This document shows positions 1 through 13,576 of a DNA stretch of 64,000 nt, in pieces. Origin of the DNA: Daucus carota subsp. sativus (taxonomy: Eukaryota > Streptophyta > Magnoliopsida > Apiales > Apiaceae); contig NC_030388.2 in the NCBI RefSeq assembly GCF_001625215.2, positions 25,780,558-25,844,557 on the forward strand, written 5' to 3'. Every line of letters starts with the position of its first letter. Positions within the stretch are counted from its first letter, which is position 1. The position numbers and the translations under genes are program-made. The notes beneath the pieces were generated by a model that did not search any database, was not told where the DNA came from, and worked only from the letters and a program-made list of their open reading frames with translations.

Positions 1-12
1 CAAACTATGCAG

Positions 13-3000
13 CTATCTCATGCCCATATCAGGATCATCTTCATCATCAGGATCCAAATCGCTTGAAATCCTAAATTTTTTTCCATCTCGTGGCCCTGTT
101 CTTCCCCTTTTTGGTTTTCCCCTACAGTTTAGATACCAAAAACACTAAATTCACATCTTAAAAAATCGTGTTACCTTAACTTGTTGCATAGATCCTAAAT
201 ATTAAGACTTTAAACCTTGGTATTTATTCACACATGATATAGACAAAGTGAAAGTAAAAATTGGACTACAGAGGGATGAGATGTGTGCTTACGGTCCATT
301 GGATGTTAGGGCTCCACCCTTCGGTCGACCCTGACCCAAATCTGACTTTCCGTCTATAGAAAAAGAGAAAGGAATGAAAATCATTTATATACGTACTGAG
401 AAATGAAAGATATAATATATTCATTCTAAGACCTCACCTTCTCTTCCAATTCCTAGCTCTTCTGCCTGTACATAAAAAAATAAAGTGAATATTTGACAAT
501 GTGGATCTAACGAAAAACCCATAGCATCTCTAGTAGTCTAGTGCGGAAGAAATTCTCTATGAACATATCACTGGATATCCCAATCCAGGAACACTGGCAT
601 TAGATAGCTCTACTAGCACTATTATGTTGATAATTGATGAGCAGATCTACTACATATATTCATTTAGATTCAGAACTTGTTACAGTTATTCCAATTGACA
701 AACTCTCTCGACATATATCTGACTGCACACTTTACTGAATCAAACAACTATTCTTTGCCATTCAAGGCTTTGTGGTGCACACATTTTTTTATAAATAAGA
801 AGATAAATTTGTATGTGAATATATTATTTACTTGTCTACCATCAATACTCTACTTTCATCACTTTCAGTCTTCAGAGGAAGCAACATGCTTGGCTTTCAC
901 TTATAGACCTAATCCTACTGATGGCTATTCCGGATTATGTTCATGGGTTTGCCATAATGCTAATTTATGGTCAACAACTGTACAATGTGTAATACATGAT
1001 GTCTAAGGATCATATGAGTCGCCAACGAGTCCTGACTCATGATAGCTGAGACGTGATTTCCTCCACTGGCTCTGTGACTGAGCGGTACAGCTGTATTGCT
1101 AAGAATTCTACACAAGGACTGGTTGGAAAGGGTAAATCTTAACAGACAAGGTTGCTAAAATCTAAATGATAGATTGGCAACCATAAACACAGGAAAGGGC
1201 TTCAGTAAGATTAAAATTGCAACCAATACAGCTGCAAGTTTGACATCAACAAAATCATGGTATCCAACAGATATCCAATTGATTGAAAATAGTTGTCAAG
1301 GCATTGCCTAAGCGGCTAGGTGACAGAAAATGGCTAGGCATCCGAAACGCCTTAGTTTTCACCTAAGTTTGTATAATTTCATTTCGACCCAGACCACCTT
1401 ACCCAAAACTATAATCTTCATCTACAAATACCCACCTCTCCCCTTTGTATTTTTCACTTAGTTTTTAGAATAGAACAGCCATTAGTTAATTAATATTTTT
1501 AATTTCTAGATCTCATTTCTCTCGCTTGTAAACACATTTTTAATTTAATAAAATCTTCATTTTCGCTCTGATCTTGTCTTTTAGATCTACTTTTACATTC
1601 ACGCCATAAGCCCCATTAAAGATCCATTATAATGGTGGGTTCATGAAAGTGATTTAGCAGCTAAATTCCACGGGGGCTCCGATATATAATTAATTTGTTT
1701 ATAATTCTCTCCTTTTTTTTACACATTGTTTTTATTTAATTAGTTTATTAATCGAGATGTGCTGTTCATTCCAGTGATTATGTGTGTGCGCCGGACCCTT
1801 CCCCCGTCCTTTTCTCTTCCACTCGCACCTAACCATTTCCACCGCTGCTCACACACAAAACCACATGATCTGAAGCTTTGTTTATTTACTAGTCACCGCC
1901 GCTGTTTGCATTCCCTTACATGATCGCTTTCATTTTTTATTTGTTTTTGTTAACTTGATTTTGCTTAATCATTTTTATTTTCATTTTTTTTGTTTAATAT
2001 TTTTTTTGGTAATTGATTAAATAGACTTACATTTAGGTTTGGTAATTAGATTAATTTACATAACTTAATTGTTTGTAATACTAAAAAAATATTAAATTCA
2101 TCTCAAAATTAAAATTTTCTAATTCAATTCAATTAAATATTAAGGATTTACGAATATAATTCTAGTCCTTGCGGTACGAACTTCACATACTTTAAAATGT
2201 TAAAACGATGATCGTGCACTTGAGATATTTTTTGCACATCAACTCCGCTATAGAGGCAATAACTTCACAGGTATGATTGATCACAAAATAAGTAGTATAA
2301 ATTGTTTACAAAATTTGTAGTATAGCATTAAGCTAAAAATATAAATTAGAAAATCCAAGATCCAGATTTTTAGACATACCGCAGGTGAGGTAACTGAAGA
2401 AAGTGAGAATAGCCTATCCTCAAGCTGAAACTTCTTCGATCTCTTCATGCTGTGCAACAATGATATCCAAAAGTTATGCCATTAGATAATACAATCAAGG
2501 ATGTCTTATCTTAAACAACAAATAGAGCTTGGAAAGAAACGATATGACTAACATGAATAAATAGGTTGTGGATGCCAAGAAGTGAGCATTACGAATCCGG
2601 TAAAAAGGATTCTATCTAGGGGCGAGCAGAGAAAACCGAAACCGCAAAAACCCCCTAAAAAAACCGAAAAACCACACCGAAAAAAACCAAACCGCAAATA
2701 AAACCGAAAATAACCGAGATAAAAAACCGAAATTAGTGGTGCGGTTTTATTTTCGGTTTTATGCTAAAACCGCACCGAAATTAACCGAACCGAAATATAT
2801 GTATTTAAATATATATATATATATATATATATATTATTAATAATAATAAGGACCTTAGTCATTTTTAAACTTCACATCTAATTTTATATGGAGGTTCTTC
2901 TTCCATACTTGCATACTTGCTGAGTCACTTAAATAACCGGGCATCCAAATATTCGGACGAGCTCTTGATCGTAAACTAGGGCTATTGTGATTTGCCGCAA

Positions 3001-5329
3001 ACCAGAAATATTTCCGTTAGTCTGCTAATCAAATTTTATTATGAAACCTATTCTATTATTTATGTACTTTTTGAAAACTTTTTATTTGAATTTCATGATT
3101 AGTTGATTTTAGGTAATTTTATTGACTTGACATCATCTAATTTCTTGTCAAAATATGTATGTTTTAGTTTTTATTGTGTATTAAAGTTTTTTAGATAAAA
3201 GTATGTAATGTTTCCTATATCCTCATATAGAAACAATAGTAAATAGTAACCGAACATATTGTACATATTCATGAAAATTTTATATTGTTTTTAAAAAATC
3301 ATTATGCACAAGAGTAGCAAATAATAGTGGAAAAACTGAAAAAAAACCGCAACCGTCTAGTGGTTAACCGCAACCGAAAAGCTGTTTTAATTGGTGCGGT
3401 TAAGGTTAATGATGATTAACCGAACCGAACCGCATTCATCGGTTTGGTAACGGTTAATGTCCGGAACCGCATCAAACCGCACCATGCACACCCCTAATTC
3501 TATCAGTTGTAACTAAACTACACATCACACTGATGTGTGTTTATTGATTTTTATAGAATCTCAAAAATATGCCCAAAGAGCCTAATAGCCTATATTAATC
3601 AACATTGGCAGAGGGGAAAAAAAATTAGTTAATTGAGTTGACCATAAATGATAATCCAGAGTTACTAATTTAGACATTAAGCATTGCAATAAGTAGCTTT
3701 CAAGCCATTAGTCATGACTCGGTACAGGAAAAGACTAAAGAAATTCCCAACTGCCCACACAACAAAATTTACAACAGGGTTACAACCTGCGCAGGGAATA
3801 TGCACTACCTCGTAAAACATTATATCTCGGAGATCACACTTAGGTCTATGTAAATTACAGTATATGTAAATTATTCATATGTTTTCGAACATTCCAGGCG
3901 TGTTCTTTTTATTTTATTTTATTTTATATAGAGCCCTGTTAGTGAAGCAGGGATCTCTTAGTCATTGATTTTTCCAATAGGGGATATTAATGAATGAAAA
4001 TTAAAGTACTAGTTCATTATCAACTGTTATTATCTAGATTTAAGAAATAATTCTATACATTTTTAGGTAAATGCTACTATCTCTTGAAACATTCTAAAGT
4101 TGGTTATTAACATTAGCAGTAATCTTTTGTGCAGTAATTTTTAGAGCTTTGAGTATTTTGTTTGGGACAACTGATTTCAGATTTCAATTAAGTTTCACTA
4201 TCATTTAGTTTGCTTCCATCCAATTTATGAGATTAAGACTTGATTTTAGCCAGACTCAACTGGAGATTCCTAGTGAATATGACGCACAAAATTTGAAAAT
4301 ATTAGCAAGCATTTTTTCAACACAAAAGATGAAGTGTCAGTGTCGAATTGCCAGTATCAAGTGCGATTGTTGAGTGCCTGATCCTTTTTTCTCGATGCGA
4401 AACACAGAGTTCGCATAACTTATGAATATATCATCTGACTTGCCCATTGGACTGTATTAGCTTCTCTATTTCTTCAAGTACTTTAAGCCTCTTTCATCTC
4501 TTCTTTATCTATTTTCTGGCCTTCTTAAAAACATGTGAATTTCTGGAATTATAATAAAGTCTAACAAACATGCAAATTAGACATTCTTTGACAGTGGAAT
4601 CAACATACACTATGCTCATTAACAGAGCAAACAACAAAACATATATTTTAACAGCATATCCAACATAAACTAGGAAATAAACCTTAATGATGGGGAATAA
4701 AACTAAAACTAGAAACATTCATACTTCGTGGTGTTTTTCGTAGACGAAAGAAAACCTTCAAAACCCCTCCAGATATTTCCGAAATTGCTTGATTCTTGTA
4801 AGTAGCTTGTCTCTAACTCATAGACCTACAGCAACCCCACAAACAAAGTTCCAAATTCACCCTTATATTCGACTCTAAACAATGAAACCAACAATACATA
4901 ACTTAAAAGGAAAAACATTCATTAATGGGTTCAAACACAAATACTACATGATAGTAAACTAACAATCCATTCTGCACTGCAAATATAATTTCGAACCACA
5001 AAATTTGTATTAAATATTTTTACATCTTCCCCACAAAATGTGAAATAATATTTTGGCATCAAATATCACAGAACACAATATACAAACACATTCTATATAA
5101 ATTAAAACATGCGTACTTGTTTTTCGATAGAACGAAGCTCTTCCTGCAGCTTCTGCCTTTTCCCCAGAATCGAAGTAAGCATGGCTTTAGGGTTGTTTTG
5201 CCCTCTTTGCCCTAACACCCATCATCAAAGATTACATTTTTACACACAATTTGTTCAACTTTTGTTATGACAACAATATAATTACAAATAGGGGGGACAA
5301 TTAGAGTACTTTTTACCTTGAGAATCCAT
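13..5329 (-). CDS. EAF6: EAF6-like subunit of NuA4-type histone acetyltransferase complex
   Basis: Spliced from seven exons read on the minus strand: 5329-5317, 5211-5117, 4825-4725, 2449-2380, 465-438, 353-293 and 121-13. All introns have GT-AG ends and the phases join cleanly into 158 residues. The start MDSQGQRGQ, the coiled-coil-like stretch MLTSILGKRQKLQEELRSIE (about residues 11-30), VYELETSYLQESSNFGN and the later FSLSSVTSPA match plant homologues of yeast Eaf6/human MEAF6. The tail is basic then acidic (DPDDEDDPD). In yeast and animals this small subunit belongs to NuA4 and related acetyltransferase complexes; here a nuclear chromatin role is inferred from the family. The two long introns (466-2379 and 2450-4724) make up most of the locus, and the larger holds a hAT element. 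The gene is divergent from the cryptochrome gene on the other strand. Exon borders were set by eye. Confidence 0.86.
466..2379 (-). other. intron 4 of the EAF6-like gene
   Basis: A 1.9-kb AT-rich intron. An open stretch at 677-1006 has no protein character. Around 1300-1350 there is a degenerate repeat-like stretch (gcctaagcggctaggtgac), and 1720-2160 is very AT-rich. I see no gene or RNA inside it. Confidence 0.6.
2617..3496. mobile_element. non-autonomous hAT-type element in EAF6 intron 3
   Basis: The ends TAGGGGCGAGCA and TGCACACCCCTA are imperfect inverted repeats. The element is flanked by an exact 8-bp direct repeat attctatc (2609-2616 and 3497-3504), the target-site size of hAT transposons. 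The subterminal DNA is filled with aaccg-type repeats in both orientations around an AT-rich core. It contains no open reading frame. Two relatives with the same kind of ends lie at 48.6 and 54.3 kb. Confidence 0.85.
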
Positions 5330-7149
5330 TGTTTGTGCCAATTCCGGGCCGGAGTTGAGTTGCGAAGTCGTTAAGTCGATTGAATTGAAAAGTTCACTGT
5401 GAAAAAAGATGAAATTGAAGGGAAATTGGGTTGTGTAAATTGAATTCTAGGGTTAGGGCAACCCTAATTGATTCGAAGAGAATATAATGGGCGTATCTTA
5501 TTCTTTGCGTATCGGATTAATGAATTAATTAATCATTAAATAATTGCCTCCTAATTAGATATTCCTAATTCTTTTATAATTCTACTGAAATTACATGAAA
5601 TAAAATACTACTCAAAATAGTATTTTTATTTTGTCGGGAAAGGAGTTCTGATCATATCTTGTCTAAATATTTTTTTTTTATATTTAGTTGCAAAAATGTG
5701 TTGATGAAAATTGCAAAAATGTAAGAACGGTTTAACTTAATTTATAAGAAATCATTATTCTTTGTAAGTGAATTTTTTTTGATTGAAAATAATTTTTAAT
5801 TTAATTATCTAGATAACTTTATGATAATTATAATTTAGTAGATATAAAAGCTATTAATTTCACAGGATAGCTAATAATATTAACTATTATTGTTCAAATT
5901 TCAAAGCGAAAAGAAATTATCAGAAAAATTAAATTTTAACTACTCAAATGTAATTATAATGCGGATATTGTTATTAAGACTTAGAACTTTAAATTTGCAA
6001 ATTGAAATGAGCTCTCACTCTTTAAAATTTTTAGAAATCTCATATTTCTCTTTTATTTTTAAAAAGTATCATGATTTATGTATTATATCTTGTTGGCAAG
6101 TATATATAGGACCGTTGCTTGTTGGACTAACCTTATTTTCCGGAAATAAAATCTTATTTTTGAAGAAAATTGTATAAATTTCAATTTGTTGGAAATAAAT
6201 CTATATTATTTTGTTAAATAACGAATATAAAATAACTCTCTAAGATTTATATCCGAAAAAATTATTGAAAAATAATTTTTTTTAAAAAATAAGAGCTTTG
6301 TTTTTACGAGAGGTGCCCAAACATGCGCATAATATAATTCTTTTTTTAAATGAATTAGCACCATGATTGTATATTATAAAATTCCTTAGCACAAACAGTG
6401 CAGTATAACCACAAGTAGTCAAGTTGATAACCATGCAATTTATGACAGCACAGTAACGAGTTAACTAGTGTCCAAATACAGAAGAAGATTTGTATAAAAG
6501 GAGAAGTGGGGGAGCTGTGTTGGCATCTACCAATGAATCAGTGTATTATTCCACCCCTCTTCACCTATTTTTGCTGTCACCATCAATATAATGAATTACA
6601 GATGGACTTATATCTACTACTTATTTGTTTTTTCTTTTCTACTTGTCTGTGGTGGTCCTGTGGATATTATTGTTTATTATGTGTTTTCTTTTTTTTTTTT
6701 GGGATTTCTGCAACTTACTCATGTCATACAAGCCTACTGCCTGCTAGTTAGTGCTACTATATTAAAGTTGCTGTTTTCTACACTTCTTGAATTATTTGAT
6801 GTTGTTATAAACTGTTTTCTGCATCTGGGTTGCTCTCTTTTGTGTATTTTTGACTTTTCATCTGCTTAATTTGGTCAAAGTTTTGAACTTTTGTTATGGT
6901 GTAGTCGTGTTTTTAAAGATCTGAACTTTCTGGTAGAATTGTAGAATTGGGCTGTGTTAAGCTTGTATAACAGGTAGCTGTTGAAATTGAAGTTTTTGTT
7001 TGCAATTTTTTGTCTTTGGGTTTCATTTCATTTCTAAAAACTTACTTGGGTTCTTGCATATGGGAATGTTAGGTTTTAGTTGATCTTGGATTTGGAGGAG
7101 TTTGAAGTGAAAAGATATATACTGAAGTGAAGGATTTAAGTTGGTGAAG
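5330..7149. other. divergent spacer between EAF6-like and cryptochrome genes
   Basis: AT-rich spacer. It holds the EAF6 leader on the left, with an imperfect ttagggcaaccctaa palindrome near 5453-5467, and the cryptochrome promoter and probable 5' leader on the right. Short open frames at 5890-6177 and 6506-6869 are low-complexity and look non-coding. Confidence 0.6.
6493..6500 (+). promoter_or_regulatory. candidate TATA box of the cryptochrome gene
   Basis: TATAAAAG followed by a pyrimidine/purine-mixed stretch. It is the best TATA match upstream of the cryptochrome start and would give a leader of roughly 600 bases, possibly containing a leader intron. It is not proven. Confidence 0.4.
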
Positions 7150-10100
7150 ATGGATGGGAAGTGTAAGACCATTGTTTGGTTTCGGAGGGATCTTAGGATT
7201 GATGACAATCCTGCCTTGGTTGCCGGTGCAAGAGATGGTTCCATTCTGCCTGTGTTTAGATGGTGTCCACAAGAAGAAGGGCAATTTTACCCGGGACGAG
7301 TTTCAAGGTGGTGGCTCAAGCAGTCTCTTGCACATCTCCAGCAATCCATGGAGTCCCTTGGTGCTAAACTTGTCCTAATCAAAGCACAAAGTACTTTTAA
7401 AGCTCTTTTGGAATGCATCAGTGCTGTTGGGGCAACAAAAGTAGTATATAATCATCTTTATGGTATGATTAGTTCTGCTTCTCCTGTTTTGTTTTACACT
7501 TATTGGCTATCTGACCCTCACTATTTTGTTTCAAGCGCTATTAGTGGTTACGTATATATCTTAATTTTAGGAAGTAAGTTCACTTTATTTTAAGGGATCT
7601 GAACTCAACATGCCACAAGTCATTATATATGTTAACAACTCTATATATGCGTCAAGATACTTAGAGATCAAAAGAGGTCTCAGCGGAAGCTCTGGCTTGT
7701 TTATATTATTATTAGCTTTAAATACACAACCTCATTTTACAGCAATTAGTTATGTACCTGTAGAAGTTTATGCTGTCATTAATATGATCATCCTAGTGTG
7801 ATAGAAAGTTTAATGCTTTACCCACACTGGGATGCAACATTATTTTTCGATATTAAGAGATTAGACATGTTATCTCATACAAACTTGTCATCTCATACGC
7901 ATGTTATCTCATACAAACTGGTTTGTAATCTTTAAATAAAAAATTGTTATGTGAGTAATGTATGTTAAGTTGGAATGGAAGTTTCAGATCATTTTCTTAT
8001 TAAGCGGTAAATGCCTGTAATAGATTAAAACGTGTACAGTAATGTGACTAGTACAGTTACACTGTATGGGTTTTCATGTGTTCTCAACTACTCTGAAGTC
8101 TGACCTCATATAATGCTATTTATATGTAAACTTAAGTAAACACAATATAATGCTAAATCTGTTAATTTTCTGCTAGAATGCTAAACTTTGAAGTACTGTA
8201 ATTTAAGATTATGTTTGTTTGCAAGCAGTGTAATCCCTTTCTTCAGACTTCACTATTTAATATACTCGTTTTATCAGATACTTGATCACTAAAAATAATC
8301 CTATGAACAAATTTTTATCACTTTCTTGTTAGTTTTGGGGGTAAAGTTTAATCTCATCCCCTCGCTAGGTAATATAATCCCAAAAAATTGAACTTAAAAA
8401 TTGGTTGAGAATCTGTCCATAAGAAAATTTAGGGTTTAATAGAAAATTAGAGTAGATAAAGTAGCAGTACAGCTGCTCTTTCCCCACCTCTGGCTCCGGA
8501 TAGCAATAACATAGGTATGTTCAAACATTTGCTCATACCTTGTAGAATCAATTGCACACGTCTGCTAGACTTTGTAAAAATCTGGGGAAGTCTCAGTCTG
8601 CTATTCACGCCTGATTGAGTAGCTTAAAGGGAGGCAGGTGGAGTGTGTAGATGGGCTTTGAACAAGAGCTGGCCATTCTTTTGTCAGAGTGTAAAGAAAT
8701 ATAATCTGGAGAGAGAAAAATCGAAGGACATGCAAGATGTCCCCGGAAATTTAGCCGATGAAACTTTAATGTCTGTAAATAGAAATCATGTAACTGAATT
8801 GCAAGTGCATCACCTAAAACAAACAATATTTAAACCCAAAATAATAATCATAAAGTTCTTTAATTAAATTAGTAAACCTTACAAAGAAAAAATATAATAA
8901 TAAAAGATAGTACAAAGTAAACCTCAAATCACAAGGGATCCCTTAAGTCCTTAACATGTAGCACATTATAAATTGTATTGAGAATACACAACATAATTAA
9001 ATAGAAGGGAGTTAAGCAAGACACTAAAACTTTCAGAAATAAGTTCACCATATCGAAACTCTAGAACATGTACAATTCATCAAAATATAAGCATATACCA
9101 TAAATCAGTCGCTAACAGAAAACATATAACATTATGTTTATATACAAATTCCATAAATCAGTTCAGGTACGGTGATCGAACATCCAGTATTCAAAACATT
9201 CACAATCAACACTCTACAATAATTCAAGCCGCAAAACATATCTATCTCTAAGTATTATATATGTAGCCTAGGTAGATCAGCTAGTTTACAAGTTCTGAAA
9301 TCAAGCATTGGACCTTTCTAATCAAGAAATTTGTTAGGAACTTGATAAATGAGTACAAAACAAGTATACAACACATAATATATATTTTCTAATTAACATA
9401 AAGACAAGAGATCAACAGTTATATATATTGAAACTCGAAAGATGAATACGAAATCTTACGGTAATTGGAGATCCAGTATTGAGCACACTTTGACCTTTAA
9501 CAAGCCCTTCCGTACCATCCATAGCATTAGACCTCACCATAATCTCCCCCAAGTGCTGCACAACTTCCAGAACCAACCGGATCGAGTGATCCATCACCTC
9601 CCACACCGTCTATATTGGTGCCAATCCGTCGTCAAATTTCACATCCATGATGGCCATTCTTTAAATATATAAATATATAATAATAATACCTGGACTCGGT
9701 GGATGACATTCCCGTGAAACAAACAGAGGGACTGGAAAATCAAGTGATGCCTGTGTGGTGGAAATGGTGCTCCTAGTGGTAGGATAAGGTCCAGACTTTA
9801 TAGTTCAATTCTCATCTCCCCTCCCCATACTTGAAAAAACATGAACTATCAAAAAAGAAAAGAAATACTAGCTTACTTATGCAACTAAGCCATTTATTAG
9901 TCTTAACATGTACTCAAGGATACTTTGGAAACCATTGGTAGAAGTTTACTCTATTAGAGCAAGTCTGGTGCAATGCTATTCTTGGTTCTATAGCTACAAT
10001 TTGGTACCTAAGGCAAAGCAACACAACTTTTTGGTACCAAATGAAACAACACAGCTCCTTGGGAGTTTCATATTTGGATCCAAATATGATAAACATACCT

Positions 10101-13100
10101 GGTTCCAAATTTGAAACTAAGGAAGAATTTATGCATCCTTGCCACATCATCATTGATCAATAACTAAATTGGAAGGGAATTAGTTAAAGAATTACTCTCT
10201 CCGTCCACCCAAATGGTTACACTTGGGTTGGGCATGGAGATTAAGAAAATGAGTGAAGTAAGGAAGAAAAAGTAAGAAAAATGAGTTGATTGATGGGACT
10301 GATTGTTAATTAATGTATAAAGTAAGTAGTGGATTTTGTTAATTTTTTACTATTTTCGGTAAGTTTTGAAATGTAAAGAATCGAAAGGGACATCCAAAAA
10401 GGAAAGTTAAAGAAATAATTGGGACATACTCAACGGAGGAAGTATTGTATTGTACATCAGCAAATACCAGAAACAAATGGAGTAGGGATAAACTTAAAAG
10501 AGTTGGTTAAATTTGAAACTAGTGTGCAACTAACATTGGAATGCACCTTTTATTTTAGCACCAAAAAGTGTTTTAGGACGAAAAAAGACTTTTTGTGCTA
10601 TATTATAGCTATAGCTATAGCTATTTTGCATCTAGCAATGGACTTGATCTTAGTATTAGCAGCAGGGCACTTCTATGAAGTACACATCCCCTCACACCCG
10701 ATCACAGTCTCTAAATTGGAATAATGAGTTCCAGCCCATGGTCTCTGGGGTAGGATGATGAGATAATATCCTCTTTAGGAATTATTTTAGGCTTCTCGTG
10801 TTTAATTATAAAATACTCCTTTGAGGTCTTTCTTATTTTTTTATTATTTTTTCAGATCCCGTTTCACTTGTTCGTGATCACACAATCAAACAAAAGCTTG
10901 GGGAACTTGGTATATCAGTGGAAAGCTATAATGGAGATTTGTTGTATGAACCATGGGAAATATATGACAATGATGGACATGCCTTTACAACCTTCAATGC
11001 ATACTGGGAAAGGTGCTTAAAAATGCAGAAAGAACCGACATCTCATCTTCCTCCATGGCAATTAGTTCCAGTTGAAGGTACTCTAATAGTGTAATGCAAT
11101 GTTTATCTAACTTGCATCTTGTTTTGTAATTGAGTTTCCAAGACTCCTACTGTTTAGACCGTTAACAAAGTTGTGGGGATAAATGACTGCATTCTCAGAG
11201 TTTAAATATTTTAGCATCAAATGAAGAAAGAAAAGCTAAATAAGTAACTGCAATATCTAACTGGATTTTAATGTGCAAATTACAGGAATAGTAAGCGATT
11301 GCTCAATTGAGGACCTGGGTCTGGAAAATGAAATGGAAAAATCTAGCAATGCTCTATTAGGCAGAGGATGGTCTCCAGGTTGGAGCAATGCCGATAAGGC
11401 TCTAAACACATTTGTTGAACACAATCTGATTGACTACTCAAAGGATAGGGTAACAGTTGCAGGGAACTCGACATCACTCTTCTCACCATATCTTCATTTT
11501 GGGGAATTGAGTGTGAGGAGAGTGTTCCACTGTGTACGTATGAAGCAGATATTGTGGACAAAAGAAGCAAATAGTGTTGGACAAGAGAGCGTTTCCCTGT
11601 TTCTTCGGGCTATTGGGTTTCGAGAATATTCTCGTTACATTTGTTTTAACTACCCATTTACTCATGAAAGATCATTGCTAAGCAACCTGAAGTTTTTCCC
11701 TTGGCAAGCGAATCAGGACCATTTCAAGGCTTGGAGACAGGGTCGTACTGGTTATCCATTAGTTGATGCTGGTATGAGAGAGCTTTGGGCAACAGGGTGG
11801 ATGCACAATAGAATAAGAGTGATCGTTTCCAGTTTTTTTGTAAAATTTCTGCTTCTACCATGGCAATGGGGAATGAAGTACTTCTGGGATACACTTCTGG
11901 ATGCAGATTTGGAAAGTGATATACTTGGTTGGCAATACATATCAGGGAGTTTGCCAGACGGACATGAGCTTGAGCGTCTAGATAGCCCACAGGTGAATTG
12001 TGATTTCTTTTCTGTAGAATATTAATTAATACCTGTTGACATGTACACAAGGTGTTAGCCAAAACTACGAAAGAAGGTCTATATGTCTTGGTACCTATAT
12101 AGTTGTGCTATCATCATATACCTCAAAGAACTGTTCCATTTATTATTGCTATAAAATCATTTAAATGCAAGTAGACCAAAGGATTCTCCCTTAGTATAGT
12201 GGTAACTCCCTTGCTCAAATTTTGTCAAAGAAAAGGGGTGTTTGTGTGTTTAATTATATAAAACAAAAGGTCTTTCTGGTGTGTGCCCATGGGCACACAC
12301 TAACAACTACATTTTGTGAAATGGAGGGTTTTTACTGGTCATGTTTTTTGTGCATATGCAGGGGGGCCATGATTATTAATGAGATTTAGCCAATAGAAGT
12401 CCTCCACCTACTCAAAAAGTGGTTGTTAGTGTGTGCCCATGGGCACACACTAGAAAACCTGTAAAAAAAATTAATTAATTCAATATGAGGCTAATTTTTA
12501 ATAAAATTTATAAACAGCATTCAGTACTAGCATATTTATTTGTAAGTTACTGTACGGTGAGGTTTTCTGCAAGTACCTAGATAATTGCTTTTTCTCCTTT
12601 TCCTTCCATTTTCAGTTTTGACTAAGTAGATGACTTGCTCATAATTCTCAAAAAACCACAAATAAATTTGTAGTAAATTGTCATCTTCTTCTTGATGTCA
12701 TTATTAGCTATACTCTTACGAATACAGTAGCTGTGTTTATCTTTTTTGGGTAAGGTCAATTACAAGAAATTCAAATACTCAAGCAGACATGTGTCTCCCC
12801 TAAGACCTCAACCTCTTGTTACCAAAGGTGGAGGGTCTCCACTAGGCTACAATTCTATGGATCTAAATAATCGAGTTTATGGTGCTATTTACTGAAACCT
12901 CGGATCTCATAACTTAATTACAATACAGGTCCAGGGATTTAAATTTGACCCTGAGGGTGAATATGTGAGGCAATGGCTGCCTGAGCTAGCAAGAATGCCC
13001 TCTGATTGGATCCATCATCCCTGGGATGCACCTCCTAGTGTACTTAGATCTGCAGGGGTGGAATTGGGATTGAACTATCCAGTACCTATTGTTGACATTG

Positions 13101-13576
13101 ACTTGGCAAGAGACCGTTTATCTGACGCTTTACAGATTTTGCGGGAAAGAGAAGTTGTTTCAAGAGCGGAGAAATCTGGTGGAAATGATGAAGTTGTTGG
13201 GGATAACTCTGACTGTATTGACAATTTAGCAATTCCAAAGGTTGTTCTTAAGGAGAGGGCTCCTTGCTCTGCGACTTCTTCTCACGATCAGCAGGTACCT
13301 TCAATGCAAAATTTTAAGACTGGCTTCTCTAGTCGCAAGCGATTACTCCCTGTTGAAGAAGGAAATCTTAAAAAGAACATGAAAATAAGTAATAGTGAAG
13401 GTGAAACATCAAAGATGGATGATGACTTGTGCTCCACAGCTGTGTCGTCTTCATCAAAGAAGCAGACAACTTGTAGCAGGACTTCCTTTTCGGTTCCCCA
13501 GTCCTCTTCAGTATCTTCTGATCTAAAGCAGCCATCCAATGTAGAAATAGATATGGAGAATAGTTCAGGCAATTAA
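7150..13576 (+). CDS. CRY2: cryptochrome 2, blue-light receptor
   Basis: Four exons, 7150-7462, 10856-11077, 11286-11992 and 12929-13576, join into 629 residues. Residues 1 to about 485 are the photolyase-homology region, starting [20 protein letters not shown] and including GQFYPGR near the front. The FAD pocket is well conserved. Tryptophans 318, 371 and 394 align with the Arabidopsis CRY2 electron-transfer triad (321/374/397), and Asp384 and Asp390 align with its Asp387 and Asp393. The C-terminal extension carries the DAS elements: DQQVPS (534-539), an acidic patch near 578-580 and STAVSSSS (583-590). A likely bipartite nuclear signal spans about 549-563. Plant CRY2 acts in the nucleus in blue-light growth control and photoperiodic flowering. 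The start follows family length; an in-frame TTG just upstream is not needed. The 3.4-kb first intron and the third intron each carry a MITE. Confidence 0.97.
10195..10442. mobile_element. degenerate Stowaway-like MITE in CRY2 intron 1
   Basis: It begins CTCTCTCCGTCC and ends caacggaggaag, a worn form of the Stowaway end, with TA on both sides. It is about 250 bp with no coding capacity. Confidence 0.6.
12268..12460. mobile_element. palindromic-ended MITE in CRY2 intron 3
   Basis: Inverted repeats of about 42 bp face each other. Each arm itself contains a perfect 22-bp palindrome, the core of which is TGTGTGCCCATGGGCACACA (12280-12301 and 12430-12451, approximately). A related element lies at about 44.45-44.62 kb. 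It is about 190 bp with no coding capacity. Confidence 0.75.

Noticed and set aside
677..1006. 110-codon plus-strand open frame
   Set aside because: It lies inside intron 4 of the EAF6-like gene on the other strand and has no domain or composition bias of a real protein.
6506..6869. Two overlapping hydrophobic open frames
   Set aside because: They fall in the probable CRY2 leader and their hydrophobicity comes from T-rich DNA.
11343..12062. Minus-strand frames across the CRY2 third exon
   Set aside because: They are mirror frames of a well-supported exon.
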